DNA of 64,000 bases from Riptortus pedestris (Eukaryota; Arthropoda; Insecta; Hemiptera; Alydidae), in the NCBI GenBank assembly GCA_019009955.1, contig CM032233.1:126348501-126412500 (forward strand). The letters run 5' to 3'. The notes beneath the pieces were generated by a model, which was not told the DNA's origin, did no database searches, and worked only from the letters and a program-made list of their open reading frames with translations. Positions within the stretch are counted from its first letter, which is position 1, and every line of letters starts with the position of its first letter. Position numbers and translations under genes: made by a program. Positions 45,491 to 57,939 of this stretch are shown here, one piece after another.

Positions 45491-46230
45491 TTGTGTTTTA
45501 AATTTTAACTATAATTGTTGATATATTTAATCAATTTACTTCATTACTGTCACTTAATTTAATTAAGTAAATCATATTTCATGCACACCCAAATTTATTG
45601 CTCTCACAGAAATTTGAGTTGAAAATTCTGATTTAAAAAAAAATAACTAAATAATATAATTTGTATTTTTATGTTTGTAAATAGGTATCCTCTCTTCAAG
45701 TTCTGATTGGAGGGCTGGTTGTCCTTTGAAAGGCTTACATGTAACATATAATCTATGTCTATTTATTTGATGAATTGGTTTGTTATATGATTTTTTTAAG
45801 TGGTATCTATTATTAATGTAGACATCATTAGAACCTTCTTTGTGCGAGTAAATATACCAACAAACTATTGTTTTCATTGAAATGAATTAAACTAATTTTT
45901 AAAAAGGATTTTTTTCTTTTATACCATTGTCAAACATGGCTGTGGAATAAGTAAAGGGAGGGTAAAAAAATGTAAGTCGCATGTTTGCATAGGCTTCTTA
46001 TAACTTGAGAAGAAGAAAATTTACTTTAAGACATTATCAGCCTGCCATTCCAGCACTTGGGGAAATCTAATTAGTTTTTGCAGTGCCTGCGTGACAGACA
46101 TATTTGTTTGATGAGTGGATTAGATAGTAGACAATTGACTAAATTTACATAGTTTAAAGCATGTTACTTCAAATAAGTATGAACATTCATTATTATGAAC
46201 CAAAATAAAACTATCGAGATCATAAATTCC
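45491..46230. other. AT-rich stretch
   Basis: No gene recognised. 46060-46115 (GGGGAAATCTAATTAG, TGCCTGCGTGACAGACATAT) is a decayed family B end. Confidence 0.45.
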
Positions 46231-46239
46231 TTAAAAATA

Positions 46240-46560
46240 AAACATTAGGAAATGGATCCTTTCACACAGTCTATAAGATCCCGACTGGATATATGCCAGA
46301 CGATACAGGGGATAATACAGTACCAGAGTGGATTCGCTCTAGATGATCAGCTAAAGATCACCTCTTCTCTAAAAAAGGCTTATGAGTATGAGGTTGATAT
46401 TCATATACTCTTCCTTGACTACCAAAAGGCATATGATAGGGTAGTCAGCATAAAACTGCTGAAGGTTTCTTGAAAGCTTAACAGATTGACGATGATAACT
46501 CTGGAAGGGGCTTCTTGTAAAGCCAATACAGAAGTTGACTCTCCGATTGTAGTCAGGGGT
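46240..46560 (+). pseudogene. LINE reverse transcriptase fragment
   Basis: The frame at 46252-46473 reads QSGFALDDQLKITSSLKKAY, then EYEVDIHILFLDYQKAYDRV. The LFxDxxKAYDRV element is the RT motif with the first catalytic Asp, and the preceding GFxxxxxxxDQ..L..A.EY segment is the conserved block before it in LINE-type RTs. Only about 70 codons remain, followed by a stop. Confidence 0.65.
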
Positions 46561-46566
46561 CCATTC

Positions 46567-46572
<6 letters not shown>

Positions 46573-46631
<59 letters not shown>
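46573..46631. repeat. (TA)n microsatellite
   Basis: TA tract ending the LINE scrap. Confidence 0.95.
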
Positions 46632-46636
<5 letters not shown>

Positions 46637-47400
46637 GTATTAATAGGGCTTTTAAGTTAAAATATTAATACTGGTGAGTATTTTATTTTAATTAGCACTG
46701 AGACTCTTGTTAATCTTGTATTTATATGTGTCGTATTGGTCATATAGACCTATATGATTCAAATGAATCTAACAGGACAATGTGCAGCTCCAACAGGTCA
46801 ATACCTGTTAATAATCTGTATTATTATAGATTATATACCCAATTGGTTTTTTACAAATAAAAATAAGAGTAAATAAAGAACAATATTAAGGTGCGACCAA
46901 CATATAATTAATTTATATTTTAATATAACTAATATTTATATTTTAATAATGCATACATATAAAACATTTATAATTTACGTTACAACCTATTGTTGTCATG
47001 GATTCTATATTACAAGATATAGAAGTAGGGAGAGAGTGAGTTTTATTATTCTAATTATAAAAACAACCAGGATTACTCCAGGATGGTCCTGCATTTTAAG
47101 ATCCTGATGATCTGGCTCATCTCTTATAAATATGTTCTTTGTCAACATTCAGTACAATATTCGCCATGCTATTCAACGTTTAAAAGGACTCCTCGTATTA
47201 ACACTGAATGATCTAATTAGTAGATAAGACCGCCATATTGGCCACAAGAAAAGATATGCTATTTTCACCCAAAACACCATAGCAATAACAATACTTGTCG
47301 CCTGATAAAACTAAATCCATTTTATAAGATTAACCACGAGAGCAAGAAATTCAAATCAAGTCCCCTTTCTCTTTACATATTAAAACCTCCATGTCGTCTG
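46632..47400. other. AT-rich stretch without a recognised feature
   Basis: No coding frame, no clear repeat unit. Confidence 0.4.
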
Positions 47401-47404
47401 TTCA

Positions 47405-48225
47405 TTATGCATAATTTTTGATCATTACAATATTTGTCTGTGTCACAATTTTTGTTTTATCATTATCAAACTCTATACATAGCATTTCTTGTAAAATTAA
47501 AGATCAAGTTCATTAATGGCTAAAATCGGACAAGGAGGAGACGGGATTTAGAAAATTCAAAATACCACCATTATTAAACATTATATCAACAAATTGTATT
47601 AAACAAATCTTATTATAAACTTAATTTTCTATAAATGTAATATACATATTTTCTTTAATATGAATATTAACCAACATATTTGGATTTTTTGTCTCCAGCC
47701 TTCAGTAAAACCCTGCTCCTACTCATGTCATATTAACAATAAGCTGTTATATCATGAACCCCTTTATTATAAGCTTAAATACCAAATATTGTTTCAAGAG
47801 ACTTTCATTATGCAAGAAACATGTAAATTCGTTATGCGATGATGTCATCAACTAAGATTTTATGCTCTTGTCTCGAAAATGTTTGTTTGATCCTTACTAT
47901 ATTCGATATTTAATTATTTCCATCAACACTAAAGATAAAATTTGTCATTGGCTGAAATCAGGGATTTAAAAGGGAGAGAATTCAAAAAATCTCCATCATT
48001 ATGAGTTGAATCGTAAAATGTTATAGAACCAATGTTATTTTAAACTATTTATGCTCTACAATTGTTGTTCTAAGCATTTTTTCATAACTCAATCAAGCGA
48101 GTAATTTATACTTTCTTGTTTTCAGCCTGAATAGGCAGTGATATGAGATTACTAGTGTGTCTTACCAGCAGGTGGGAAATCTGCTTAGTTTTACGTACTC
48201 CCTTTGTGATGGACTTTTTCTACAC
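47405..48225 (+). repeat. Decayed family B copies
   Basis: TATTTGTCTGTGTCACAATT, ATCATTATCAAACTCTATAC, AAAGATCAAGTTCATTAATG, AATATGAATATTAACCAAC and finally AGGTGGGAAATCTGCTTAG and TTTGTGATGGACTTTTT are family B blocks in order, with substitutions. 47835-48120 looks like a second, partial copy starting with GATGATGTCATCAACTAAGA. Confidence 0.6.
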
Positions 48226-48502
48226 AGACTTTATTAAAAAATTACACAATTCATGTCCTATAAACCGCCTCTTCACGGGCCAATCCTTTTAGTTATTTCA
48301 TATATGTAGGCCTAGTTTATACTGATATAAACTACCTCCCCAGTGAGGACAGTCACCACGATTGTAAGAAGGAAACGTGCACTTCAGAAATGGAGAGCCC
48401 CTCTAGAGGTGGCAAGTAAGCCACGGCAGTTTCAATAAAGTTTGCACCGAAAAAATGTTTTTTATTGGTGACCCTTGACAATAAATATGATGAATTATTT
48501 TT

Positions 48503-48722
48503 ATGTATGTAGGATGAAAAAATCGTTGGCTACGCTTCCACTATAATAATTTATTGAAACAGCAAAGCACTTTCGATGCTGTGCATCATCGTCAGTGCCC
48601 GAAGGTTTTCGATGTTTACCTTTGGGCACTGACGATGATGCACAGCATCGAAAGTGCTTTGCCGTTTCAATAAATTATTATAGTGGAAGCGTAGACAACA
48701 ATTTTTTCATCCTAAATACATG
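48503..48722. repeat. 220-bp near-perfect foldback
   Basis: The sequence from 48503 (ATGTATGTAGGATGAAAAAA..) is mirrored to 48722 (..TTTTTTCATCCTAAATACAT). The arms of about 95-100 bp are nearly identical (AGCAAAGCACTTTCGATGC, GCATCATCGTCAGTGCCC) around a short centre at 48600-48622. No coding sequence. It is a hairpin-type MITE candidate. Confidence 0.85.
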
Positions 48723-49486
48723 AAAAGTTACTTCCACCTGCCAGAATACCAACTCAGAATTATTTTTATGCTCCAGTGCTATCCGTATAATCCTATCTCT
48801 TCTACTTGAAACTCTACTAGTTACAGGCATTTCTATTGTCTATCATCAGGTTCATCATCGTAATCTGAAAAAGAATCACCTTCACTTTCACTCACACCTG
48901 CAAAAGGTTCTAATAAAATTTCTTTATCAGAAAAAAATCATTTTCTAGACATTTGAAGCACTCATCTGTTCACTTGAAAAGCAGAAAATATACTGACAAA
49001 ATATGCGAGGGTAAATTGCAGGAAATGAGTAACGGTTAATTGAGGTTGAAAAAAGGACATAATAATTATATAGGAAATTCCAGTATAGGGGAGCTAAAAA
49101 TGACAAAAATAAATCCCAATGCCATCTATTGGCTTTGAAGGTTACAGTAGCTTCTATAAAAAATGACAATAGTGGAAGACCTAATCTAATAACTTGTATA
49201 TCTCAAGCAGTAAACACCCTGGACTATTACATCAGTCCATAGCACCCAGGGCATGTCTCCCTCCAGACTTAGATATCACTCTATCACTCCGTAGCATTCG
49301 TGGCACAAAACACCCTGGACTGATTTATCAGTTTGTAGCAGCCTAAGCCTAAAGGTTAAACATGCAATTTTAAACAATTTCTCTCAAGTATCCAATAACA
49401 AGGATCTGGAACTTAAACAGGAAGCCGTCAAGTAAAAGAAGGTAAAGCAAATGATAGCATACAAATATTATATATATAGTTGTATT

Positions 49487-49490
<4 letters not shown>
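48723..49490. other. Non-coding spacer
   Basis: 48840-48920 has TCATCA/GAA-rich sequence that can be read on the reverse strand as an acidic segment, but without splice support. 49200-49345 contains two loose copies of an ACACCCTGGACT.. phrase. No confident feature. Confidence 0.35.
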
Positions 49491-49491
<1 letters not shown>

Positions 49492-49524
<33 letters not shown>

Positions 49525-50700
49525 GCAACCTCTGTCTGTACATTGATTTTTTTCTCGAAATTTCACGATAAATTTTCGTTTCACATGTCATAGATACCAT
49601 AACAGCATTTTGTTTCTTTGGTGTATGTTTGTTTGTTACCTTTTCATGCATAAACGACTTAACCGAAATTTATGAAACTTGGTATGCATATTACTACTAA
49701 TCTGACTTAGACTTTAGTCTATATTAATATTCTGTAAGAAGAACAGGAGTGGGGGTTATAAGAGAGGCCTGAAATTAAAAATAGCGATATTTCGTTTCCT
49801 ATTGGGTTTTCCGCATATATGCGCATAACAAAAGTTGTTTATTTTGTTATTTAGAGTAACTTTTGTAATATACACTTTCGTCATATACCGAAGTATAAAT
49901 GTGTTATACGCTAAAAACGCTGAAAAACCAATAGAAAACGAAATATCACTATTTTTAATTTCAGGCCTCCCTTACAACACCCACTCCTGCTCGTCTTAGA
50001 AATGTTGGTACCGCTTATTATAAGGAGGAGTTAGTGCTAACTCACATACCGAGTTTTGTTAAATTCCGTTAAATTGTTACAACCCAATAAAACTGTCGGC
50101 TCCCGCTTTGCTTTTTAGTGTATATCTCGTTTATACTTTGTTATAAAACAAAAGTGAATATAACAAATGTTACTTTAAATAACAAAATAAACAACTTCTG
50201 TCATGTTCATATTTGCAGAAAAACCGGTAGAAAGGAAATACCGCGATTTTTAATTTCAGGCCTCCCCATCAACCCCCACTCCTGCCCGTCCCAAGAAATG
50301 TTGGTATGGCTTGTGATAATTAAGGCGTCAGTGATAATACACATACCGAGTTTTATTTAGTTCGCTTGAGTCTTTTGTGCCAAATAATATTGTTGATTCC
50401 CGCTATAATGTTTAGCGTATAATGCATTTAAATGTCGGAATACGACTAATGTGTATATAACAAAAGTTACTCTAAATAACTAAATAACCAACTTTTGTCA
50501 TGTACATATTTGAAGAAAAACCAATAGGAAACAAAATATTGCTATTTTTAATTTCAGGCCTCCCTTATAACCCCCACTCCTGTTCGTCTCAGAGAATATT
50601 AATATAGCCTAAAGTCTAAGTTGGGTTAGTAGTAATATACATACCAAGTTTCATAAAATTCGGTTCAGCCGTTTATGCGTGAAAAGGTAACAAACATACA
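49492..50700. repeat. Two family A fragments in opposite orientation
   Basis: A TA tract (49492-49518) is followed by a reverse-oriented tail and monomer (49519-49920). At about 49920 the sequence switches to forward-oriented monomers (cores near 49980, 50275, 50575) and a tail start (50655-50700), without its own (TA)n. This repeats the arrangement at 3714-5417. Confidence 0.75.
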
Positions 50701-50722
50701 CAAATGAAACATTTATATTTAT

Positions 50723-52571
50723 ACTAGCTAAGGTACCCGGCGATGCCCGGGAAATTATTGTTGCCTGATTAATGATGGTATTTTTTTAGAAAGATTTCAA
50801 TGTGTACAGTTGCACTTCCCTCCACGATGTATTGTTTTTTCAAAATTGCCAATCCTAAAGTGTAACTTTTGCGGATAATAGAATAGAAATTTTAGTTTTG
50901 AAGAATTTATGAAAATGCGTTCCTAATCTATCCCTCTCCACTTTTTGACTTACCGTTTTGAATAATTCAAACTATAATCATGGATAGCATTTATTACAAT
51001 TAAATACCGTCTACAATGAACATATTTCCTGTCAAAAACCAGTCTGAGCACCTATAGTTTAAGCTCAGTTTTATACATAAGATTATATTCGTAATAGAAA
51101 ATCTTAGTGGAAATCACTTCCCGTCATGCCAGGAAATAAGTAAACTCAATTAACTCCGTCAATTTCCGCTCTCGTAGGAGCGTTATCATCATTGCTTTCC
51201 TTAGATTATTGATTCAGAATATCATTTTAATGGAACTAAGCAATAGATCTCTAAAAATAATTTCATTTATGTTCAAAAAGCTAGATGAGGGGAAGAGAGC
51301 CCACCCCCCCCCCTCTGCTACCTATGTAATACTTTAAACATTTATATCGAGTATATATTAAATACCAGAAAAGCTCTTATAGTTTACATTTCTATTGGAA
51401 ATAAATAACAAAGTTACAGGGAAAATAAATAAATGAAGAGGAGGTGACGGAGATTTATAAGCTCACTAATCCGAATCATACTTACAACTATCATATAAGA
51501 CTAAAACATAACATCTTTTGTCATGATATGCATTTATTAAAAACACTTAAATAAGCACTCCCACTATAGTTTTAGCGTATATCCCATGTTTATTTCATTT
51601 ACGGCAAAAGTGAAAACAACAAATGTTACTTTAAATAACAAAAGTAAAGAACTTTTGCTATGTGCATGTTTACCGAGAATCTAATAGGAAATGAAATTTC
51701 ACAATTTTTCATTTCAGGCCTTCCTCATAACCACTACTCTCGTTTGGACCTAAAAAATTTAATATAGCTTATAATCATGGAAGAATTAATGCTAATTCAC
51801 ATACCAAGTTGTGTTGAATTCGGTTAAATCGTTTGTGTCCAACAAAATTGTTGGCTTCTGCTTTAGTTTTTAACGTATATCTCGTTTATACTTTGTTATA
51901 CAGCAAAAGTGAATATTACAAATTTACTTTAAATATCAAAAAAAACAAATTTTCTCATGTGCATATTTGCAGAAAAACCAGTAGAAAAAGGAATACCGCT
52001 TTTTTTTTTTTTTAATTTCAGGCCTCCCTTACAACCCCCTCTCCTGCCCGTCCCTTGAAATGTTGGTATGGCTTGTTATAATGAAGGTGTTAGTCCTAAT
52101 ACACGTACCGAGTTTTATTTAGTTCGGTTGATTCTTTTGTGCCAAATAAAATTGTTGACTCCCGCTATATGTTTTAGCGTATAACTCATTTATATTAAGG
52201 TATACGACGAAAGTGTATATAACAAAAGTTACTCTAAATAATAAAATAAATAACTTTTGTTATGTGCATATTTGCCGAAAAACCAATAGGAAACGAAATA
52301 TCACTATTTTTAATTTCAGGCCACCCTTATAACCCCCACTCCTGTTCGCCTCAGAGAACATTAGTATAGCCTAAAGTCTAAGTTGGGCTAGTAGTAATAT
52401 ACATACCAAGTTTCATAAAATTCGGTTCAGCCATTTATGTGTGAAAAGGTAACAAACAAACAAACAAACATACACCAAAGAAACAAAATGCAGTTATGGT
52501 GTCTATGACATGTGAAACGAAAAGTTATCGTGAAATTTCGAGAAAAAAATCAATGTACTGACAGAGGTTAC

Positions 52572-52576
<5 letters not shown>
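50723..52576 (+). repeat. Family A repeat, long copy
   Basis: The head at 50723 has the CGATGC loop variant, as at 25887. Long body to 51550, monomer cores near 51730, 52035 and 52335, full tail, (TA)n at 52577-52608. Confidence 0.85.
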
Positions 52577-52610
<34 letters not shown>

Positions 52611-52619
52611 TAGATATAT

Positions 52620-54118
52620 ACTAGCTCAGATACCCGGCTTCGCCCTGGAATTGATTTGAGGCTGAATGGTGATGGTATTTTTTTGGCAAGGCTTTAATTT
52701 GCACAATATTTTGACATTTACCCGTCCCAGTGTTTAGGGTTATACCCGTTGTTGGCATTTGTTAATAATAAAATTAATTATAATGTATGTCTTCACTGTC
52801 CTCCAAATTGTCATATTTCCCGTCTCCTGTGCATTATGCATAGATTTCAGTTATTAAGGACAAAATATTAACAAAGATTTGAATTAATTTTTCCAGGTGA
52901 GGTACCTCATAGTTCATCTAAATAAAAAGTAAACAACTTTTGTTATGTGCATGTTTGTCGAAAAACATTTAAACAATGAAATATCGCAAATTTTTATTTC
53001 AGGGCTCCCTCATAACCCCACTCCCGTTCTAACCTAAAAATTAATGCTAATTGACATACCGAGTTTTTTTTAGTTCGGTTTAATCGTTAGCGCCCAATGA
53101 AATAGTTGACTCCCCCTTTAGTTTATAGTGTATATCTCGTTTACACTTTGTTAAAAGATAAAAATGAATATGACAAAAGTTACTCTAAATAACAAAATAA
53201 ACAATTTTTGTTATGTTCATATTTGCCGAAAAACAAATAGAAAACGAAATACCGCTATTTTTAAATTCAGGCCTCCCTTACAACCCCCACTCCTGCCCGT
53301 CCCTAGAAATGTTGGTATGGCTTGTTATAATGAAAGCTTTAGTGCTAATACACATACCGAGTTTTATTTATTTCGGTTGAGTCTTTTGTGCCAAATAAAA
53401 TTGTTGACTCCCGCTATAATTTTTAGCGTATAACGCCTTTATACTTCGGTATACAACGATAGTGTATATAAAAAAGTTTCTCTAAATAACAAAATAAACA
53501 ACTTTTGTTATGTGCATATTTGCCGAAAATGCAATAGGAAACGAAATACCACTATTATTAATTTCAGGCCTTCCTTATAACCCCCACTCCTCCCTGTCCC
53601 TAGAAATGTTAGTATGGCTTATTATAAGGAAGGCGTTAGTACTAATTCACATACCGAGTTTGGTTTAGTTCGGTTGAGTCTTTTGTGCCTAATAAATTGT
53701 TGACTCCCGCTATAGTTTTTAGCGTATAACTCATTTATACTTCCGTATACGGCAAAAATGCATATGACAAAAGTTACTCTAAATTACAAAATAAACAACT
53801 TTTGTTATGGGCATATTTGCTAAAAAAAGCAATAGGAAACGAAATATCGCTATTTTTAATTTCAGGCCTCCCTTATAACACCCACTCCTGTTTGTCTTAG
53901 AGAATATTAATATAGCCTAAAGTCTAAGTTGGGATAGTAGTAATATACATACCAAGTTTCATAAAATTCGGTTCAGCCGTTTATGCATGAAAAGGTAACA
54001 AACAAACAAACAGACACCAAAGAAACAAAATGCAGTTATGGTGTCAATGACATGTGAAACGAAAAGTTATCGTGAAATTTCACGAAAAAAATCAATGTAC
54101 AGACAGAGGTTACAATTT

Positions 54119-54149
<31 letters not shown>
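52620..54149 (+). repeat. Family A repeat, copy with regular monomers
   Basis: The head at 52620 follows a TA/GATA tract; monomer cores at about 53010, 53284, 53580 and 53878; tail with a short AAAC run; closing TA tract 54120-54149. Unique-looking DNA starts after it. Confidence 0.85.
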
Positions 54150-54152
<3 letters not shown>

Positions 54153-54469
54153 TAGAACACTGGTATTCTTTGATACTGTGGAAGATATAGTTGATTTATT
54201 AGTGATAATATCACAGGACCCATATGCTCAAACCATGCTAACATAATACCTGCTAAATAACATCCCATTTACAAATACCACATATACGTATTTTATAAAG
54301 TTGTATCCTTGAATTGATGTTATTGTTGCTTGGCCAATTCTTCAAATATACCTATAAGAGCAGCGAGTAAAGGATTTCAATTTACGAATAACCCACACAA
54401 TGGTTCATATTGAACAATGCAACAGCCCTAAAGAATTATTTTAGACAGGTGGTGTACATACATACATAC

Positions 54470-54585
<116 letters not shown>

Positions 54586-54954
54586 CATTATATCAGCCAA
54601 CAGCCGAAAACACTCTACAATTACTGTCTAGAAACATACAAATAAGAGCATGAGGCTACAGCATAATTGCAATAATTCACCTTACTCACTCATAAGTCTT
54701 GAGACAGAGACAATTAACTATTCTACGTACAGAACATTTTAAAACACAATTCAAAGCTAATATGCATTTAAACAATTAAAAATAAAATATAAAAAAATTA
54801 TAAAATACCGGAAACTTATAGCACTATACATCAATCAATGGTCATTAAAATGATATTGGTAAAATGATTGGAGTGAAATTGTTTTCATACAGTGTCTTAC
54901 ATTTATCAATCAAAAGCTGGCATCTCAAGTGAGAAGGTATTAGAATTACATTAT

Positions 54955-55961
54955 TCAATATGTCTTTGAGGAATAAATTATCACAGCATTCACTCTGTTC
55001 ATGTACTTGGTTAAGCTTCCAATTTGGGCCACTTTAAGAAGACTTGATATTCTTCCTTGTAGCAAAAAGCTATCTCCAATAATCTGTAAAGAAATCAAAA
55101 TGCATTTAATTATTTACTCATAGGGCACCATATTTAACATTTTCAAAAACACAACTGTTAACCACAAGGCCTATAAATACTTTATTGATATTTCACTAGC
55201 TTTATGAATACAGCCATTATGCATCTTCAGGAGACAGGAAATATCAGGAGTTAAACTCAACAGCTGACTGGATCAATTTTCTAAAAGTTACCTAAACACT
55301 TTATTTTCATGAAATCAATGAAGAAGAAATGTTGTCTGGGCAAACAAACTTGTTATCCATCCGAGGAGTTAATAAATATCATATTTAGAAGTTTCACTTA
55401 CATTTTTTTATATTAGAACATTCTCCCCTTTTTTTTTCTTCTAATGATTTGCATTTTTGAAAGCCAAAATATTAAAAAGAAAATATAAAAATCATAAGCT
55501 CAGTCAAAATGATTTGAGCTGAAAGAAATAAGAATAATTTCCTATAGGCCTATTAGATAATAAATGTGTTTGCCAGATTTGATTTTATTACTTCGTTATT
55601 GATTTCATGGCATCTATTACATTCTAAAGGTTTAGCTCTAATTAAATTCATTATTTCCTAAAAATGTTAAAATACAATAGAGTTATAATAAAATAAAATA
55701 AGTGAAAATTTATTAAACTAAAAAATGTACACCTCCAATTATCATGTGCGAATAATATAAATTATGTTGTACAAGTAGAAAGAATTAAAAACAATGTTCT
55801 TTGAAAAAGTTGATGTTTTTCAAGTCTTTCTTTTTTCTTGATCAAAAATAAAATTATTATTAAATAGAATTATTAATTATGTTTTAGTATTTACCTTTAG
55901 AGGTATATTCACTCTGGACTGTTTCTTCGATGGATCTGAATTCGGCATTGATGTTTCGATC
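54955..55961 (-). CDS. Candidate two-exon 3' end of an unrecognised gene
   Basis: Reverse-strand exon 55961-55895 (acceptor GTTTCACAG, donor CTAAAG|GTAAAT) ends in phase 0 in one of its frames. It joins 55083-54955 (acceptor TTTCTTTACAG), which is open for 42 codons and ends in TGA at 54957-54955. The second exon reads IIGDSFLLQGRISSLLKVAQ, then IGSLTKYMNRVN. No domain is recognised. The first exon is only 67 bp and a second frame is also open through it, so this rests on splice signals alone. Confidence 0.25.
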
Positions 55962-56072
55962 CTGTGAAACTATCCTAGAGCAGTTTTCAGGTCCTTGGTG
56001 ATGATGATGATGAGTTTTTCGTTTCCTTCCCTTTCATGAGGAGGGCGTTAAGGATTCCACTGGATTATGGGT

Positions 56073-56792
56073 TCAGCCATTTCTGAAATGTAGATCAGAC
56101 AGATGTAGTAGGTTATCCTCAGAGCTAGTTAGCCCTCTGAAAAAACGATAGTTTTCCGCCCATACCTAAAAAAATCAATCAATACAGTATTAAGTTTAAA
56201 ACATTTGTTTAATATTCATAATTAATATTAAAATACAACAACCATTACATGCCGCTTTGAATTTAATAATGATTAAATGTTGTTTTAACATTTAAAAATC
56301 ATCATTGCATTTATGATTTTTCTACTGAATAATGTACCTACTAATTTTATTCAACGATTTATGAGTAATTGTTTAAAGAATTACATAGCTCGTTTTTAAA
56401 TAGATGCCAATCCGTGAAATGCAAAGTATTTATGAAAATAGGAAAAGTACTCCAATTAAATGATCCAACACTGAGCTATCTCACTCATGGGTTCAGGTTG
56501 AGTTCAAAAATTATCATTGGGTACATAGCACTTAATTCATATTTAGGTAATAATGGATGGCACTAGATAGCCATACTGACCGTAATATATAAAACAGAAA
56601 TAAATATAGAATAATAATATATTACATTACCTTGAATAATCCAAAACAGACCGCTATGCTATTAAGTGCTCTATCAAAGTCAAATTTCTTTCTTCATTCT
56701 GTGCCGTCTTCCTCCTTTCCATCTTCATTTTCTGTCGAAGATTGCCTCAATAAGAACTGGCTAAGCAGAGTACTTTTGGAGCCCTGAGTGTA
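56073..56792 (-). CDS. Candidate two-exon gene fragment with one in-frame TGA
   Basis: Exon 56792-56631 (acceptor ACTTCTGCAG, donor TTCAAG|GTAATG) is 54 codons in phase 0. It reads YTQGSKSTLLSQFLLRQSST and ENEDGKEEDGTE, then TGA at 56696-56694, then RKKFDFDRALNSIAVCFGLF. It joins in phase to 56165-56073 (acceptor in TTGATTTTTTTAG), reading VWAENYRFFRGLTSSEDNLL and HLSDLHF up to a TGA. Both exons are GC-richer than their flanks. I do not recognise the product. The internal TGA (possibly from CGA) suggests a pseudogene, or the exon ends the protein at that TGA. Confidence 0.35.
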
Positions 56793-57070
56793 CTGCAGAA
56801 GTGTTGAATTTTGGAAGCATTTTTATCAAGTATAAACTTGAGCATAAGGTTTTCAAAGAGGAATATGTACAGATATGCTACTGTTCTCTTAGTCCATTTA
56901 TTTTTTTATTCGAGTTGAATTTTAGCCCAATGATTCTGCTATAGTGTTTGGGTGTTCTTTAATACTCCACTTTCAAAAATCCATTACTCCATAATGAATT
57001 TACGATTTGTTTTACAAGTCATGTGATTCTAACAGAAACACAGTGGAGTATACAGAACAAAGATGCATTT

Positions 57071-57930
57071 TTAGGATCTTCTAGGAGGGTTTCTTAACAA
57101 TACTGATATGTTATGCATGTTAGGAAGAGGACATGGGCTTTGTATTCGACGTGGATACTTGCCAGCCATTATTCCAAGATCCGCAGTTGAAATAAATGAG
57201 ATGATTTTATTGAGGCATATATAAGGAAATTGATTGAAACAAGGATTGTTTTGAATAAAATTGTTGTAAAATTTTTTTCTTTTCAAACTATTTGTATACT
57301 GATTGCATATGAAATTTCCAAAATATGTAAATTGATGTTTATATGCCTCAGAATCTAAAGCAGTAGCTATTAATTCATTGTTTAAAAACTTATCAAAATC
57401 TGCTTCAGAGCTCCTCAATAGGTTGAAATATGAAATGGTTGTACCTGTAATTCTTGTCACTTTCAAAGCTTCAACTTCACTCTTCAACTCGTGAAACATT
57501 TCTTCACTATCCAAGAAGAATAAATTGGCATCATTAATAAAAAACCCTGCCAAGTGAAGGGCTGTGATGTGTTTTCTCATTAACTCATAAGCATGTGGGT
57601 TTCTCTCTATTTCTAATAACTCTGGAGGGGTCTGGCCTTCATTATTGACTAGATTAATATCTCCTCCCAACATCAGAATCGTTTTTATACACATAGAGTC
57701 CTCGTTTCGACAAGCAACATGCAAGGGAGTATTGCCTCTTTTATCGAGGCAATTAATATCAGCTCCAAACTGACATAACAATTTAATTCCCATCCAGTTA
57801 TAAGAGTCGGCTGCAAAATTAATCAGGTTAATAGACCCAAACATACTGTTTAAATTAATCTCAGTGTGCTTGTATTTCAGCAGGATTTCTAAAGCCTCAT
57901 GGGAAGATTCAAAAATGGCAAGGAACAAAA
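57071..57930 (-). CDS. Ankyrin-repeat protein with PRANC-like C-terminus, 3' exon
   Basis: An open reverse-strand frame of about 285 codons starts near STFLFLAIFESSHEALEILL. It has at least two ankyrin units: LINFAADSYNWMGIKLLCQF with GADIN, and KRGNTPLHVACRNEDSMCIK with GGDINLVNNEGQTP. A C-terminal region follows with FHELKSEVEALKVTRITGTT, SYFNLL and YICLNKIISFISTADLGIMA. The last part resembles the F-box-like PRANC domain seen in insect, poxviral and Wolbachia ankyrin proteins, which link targets to SCF ubiquitin ligases. The stop is at 57073-57071. The 5' side is cut by the poly-C tract at 57940, in the middle of an ankyrin unit, so the N-terminus is missing or misassembled. The frame continuing through the tract as poly-Gly is not real. 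Confidence 0.65.
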
Positions 57931-57939
57931 ATGTGCTCA

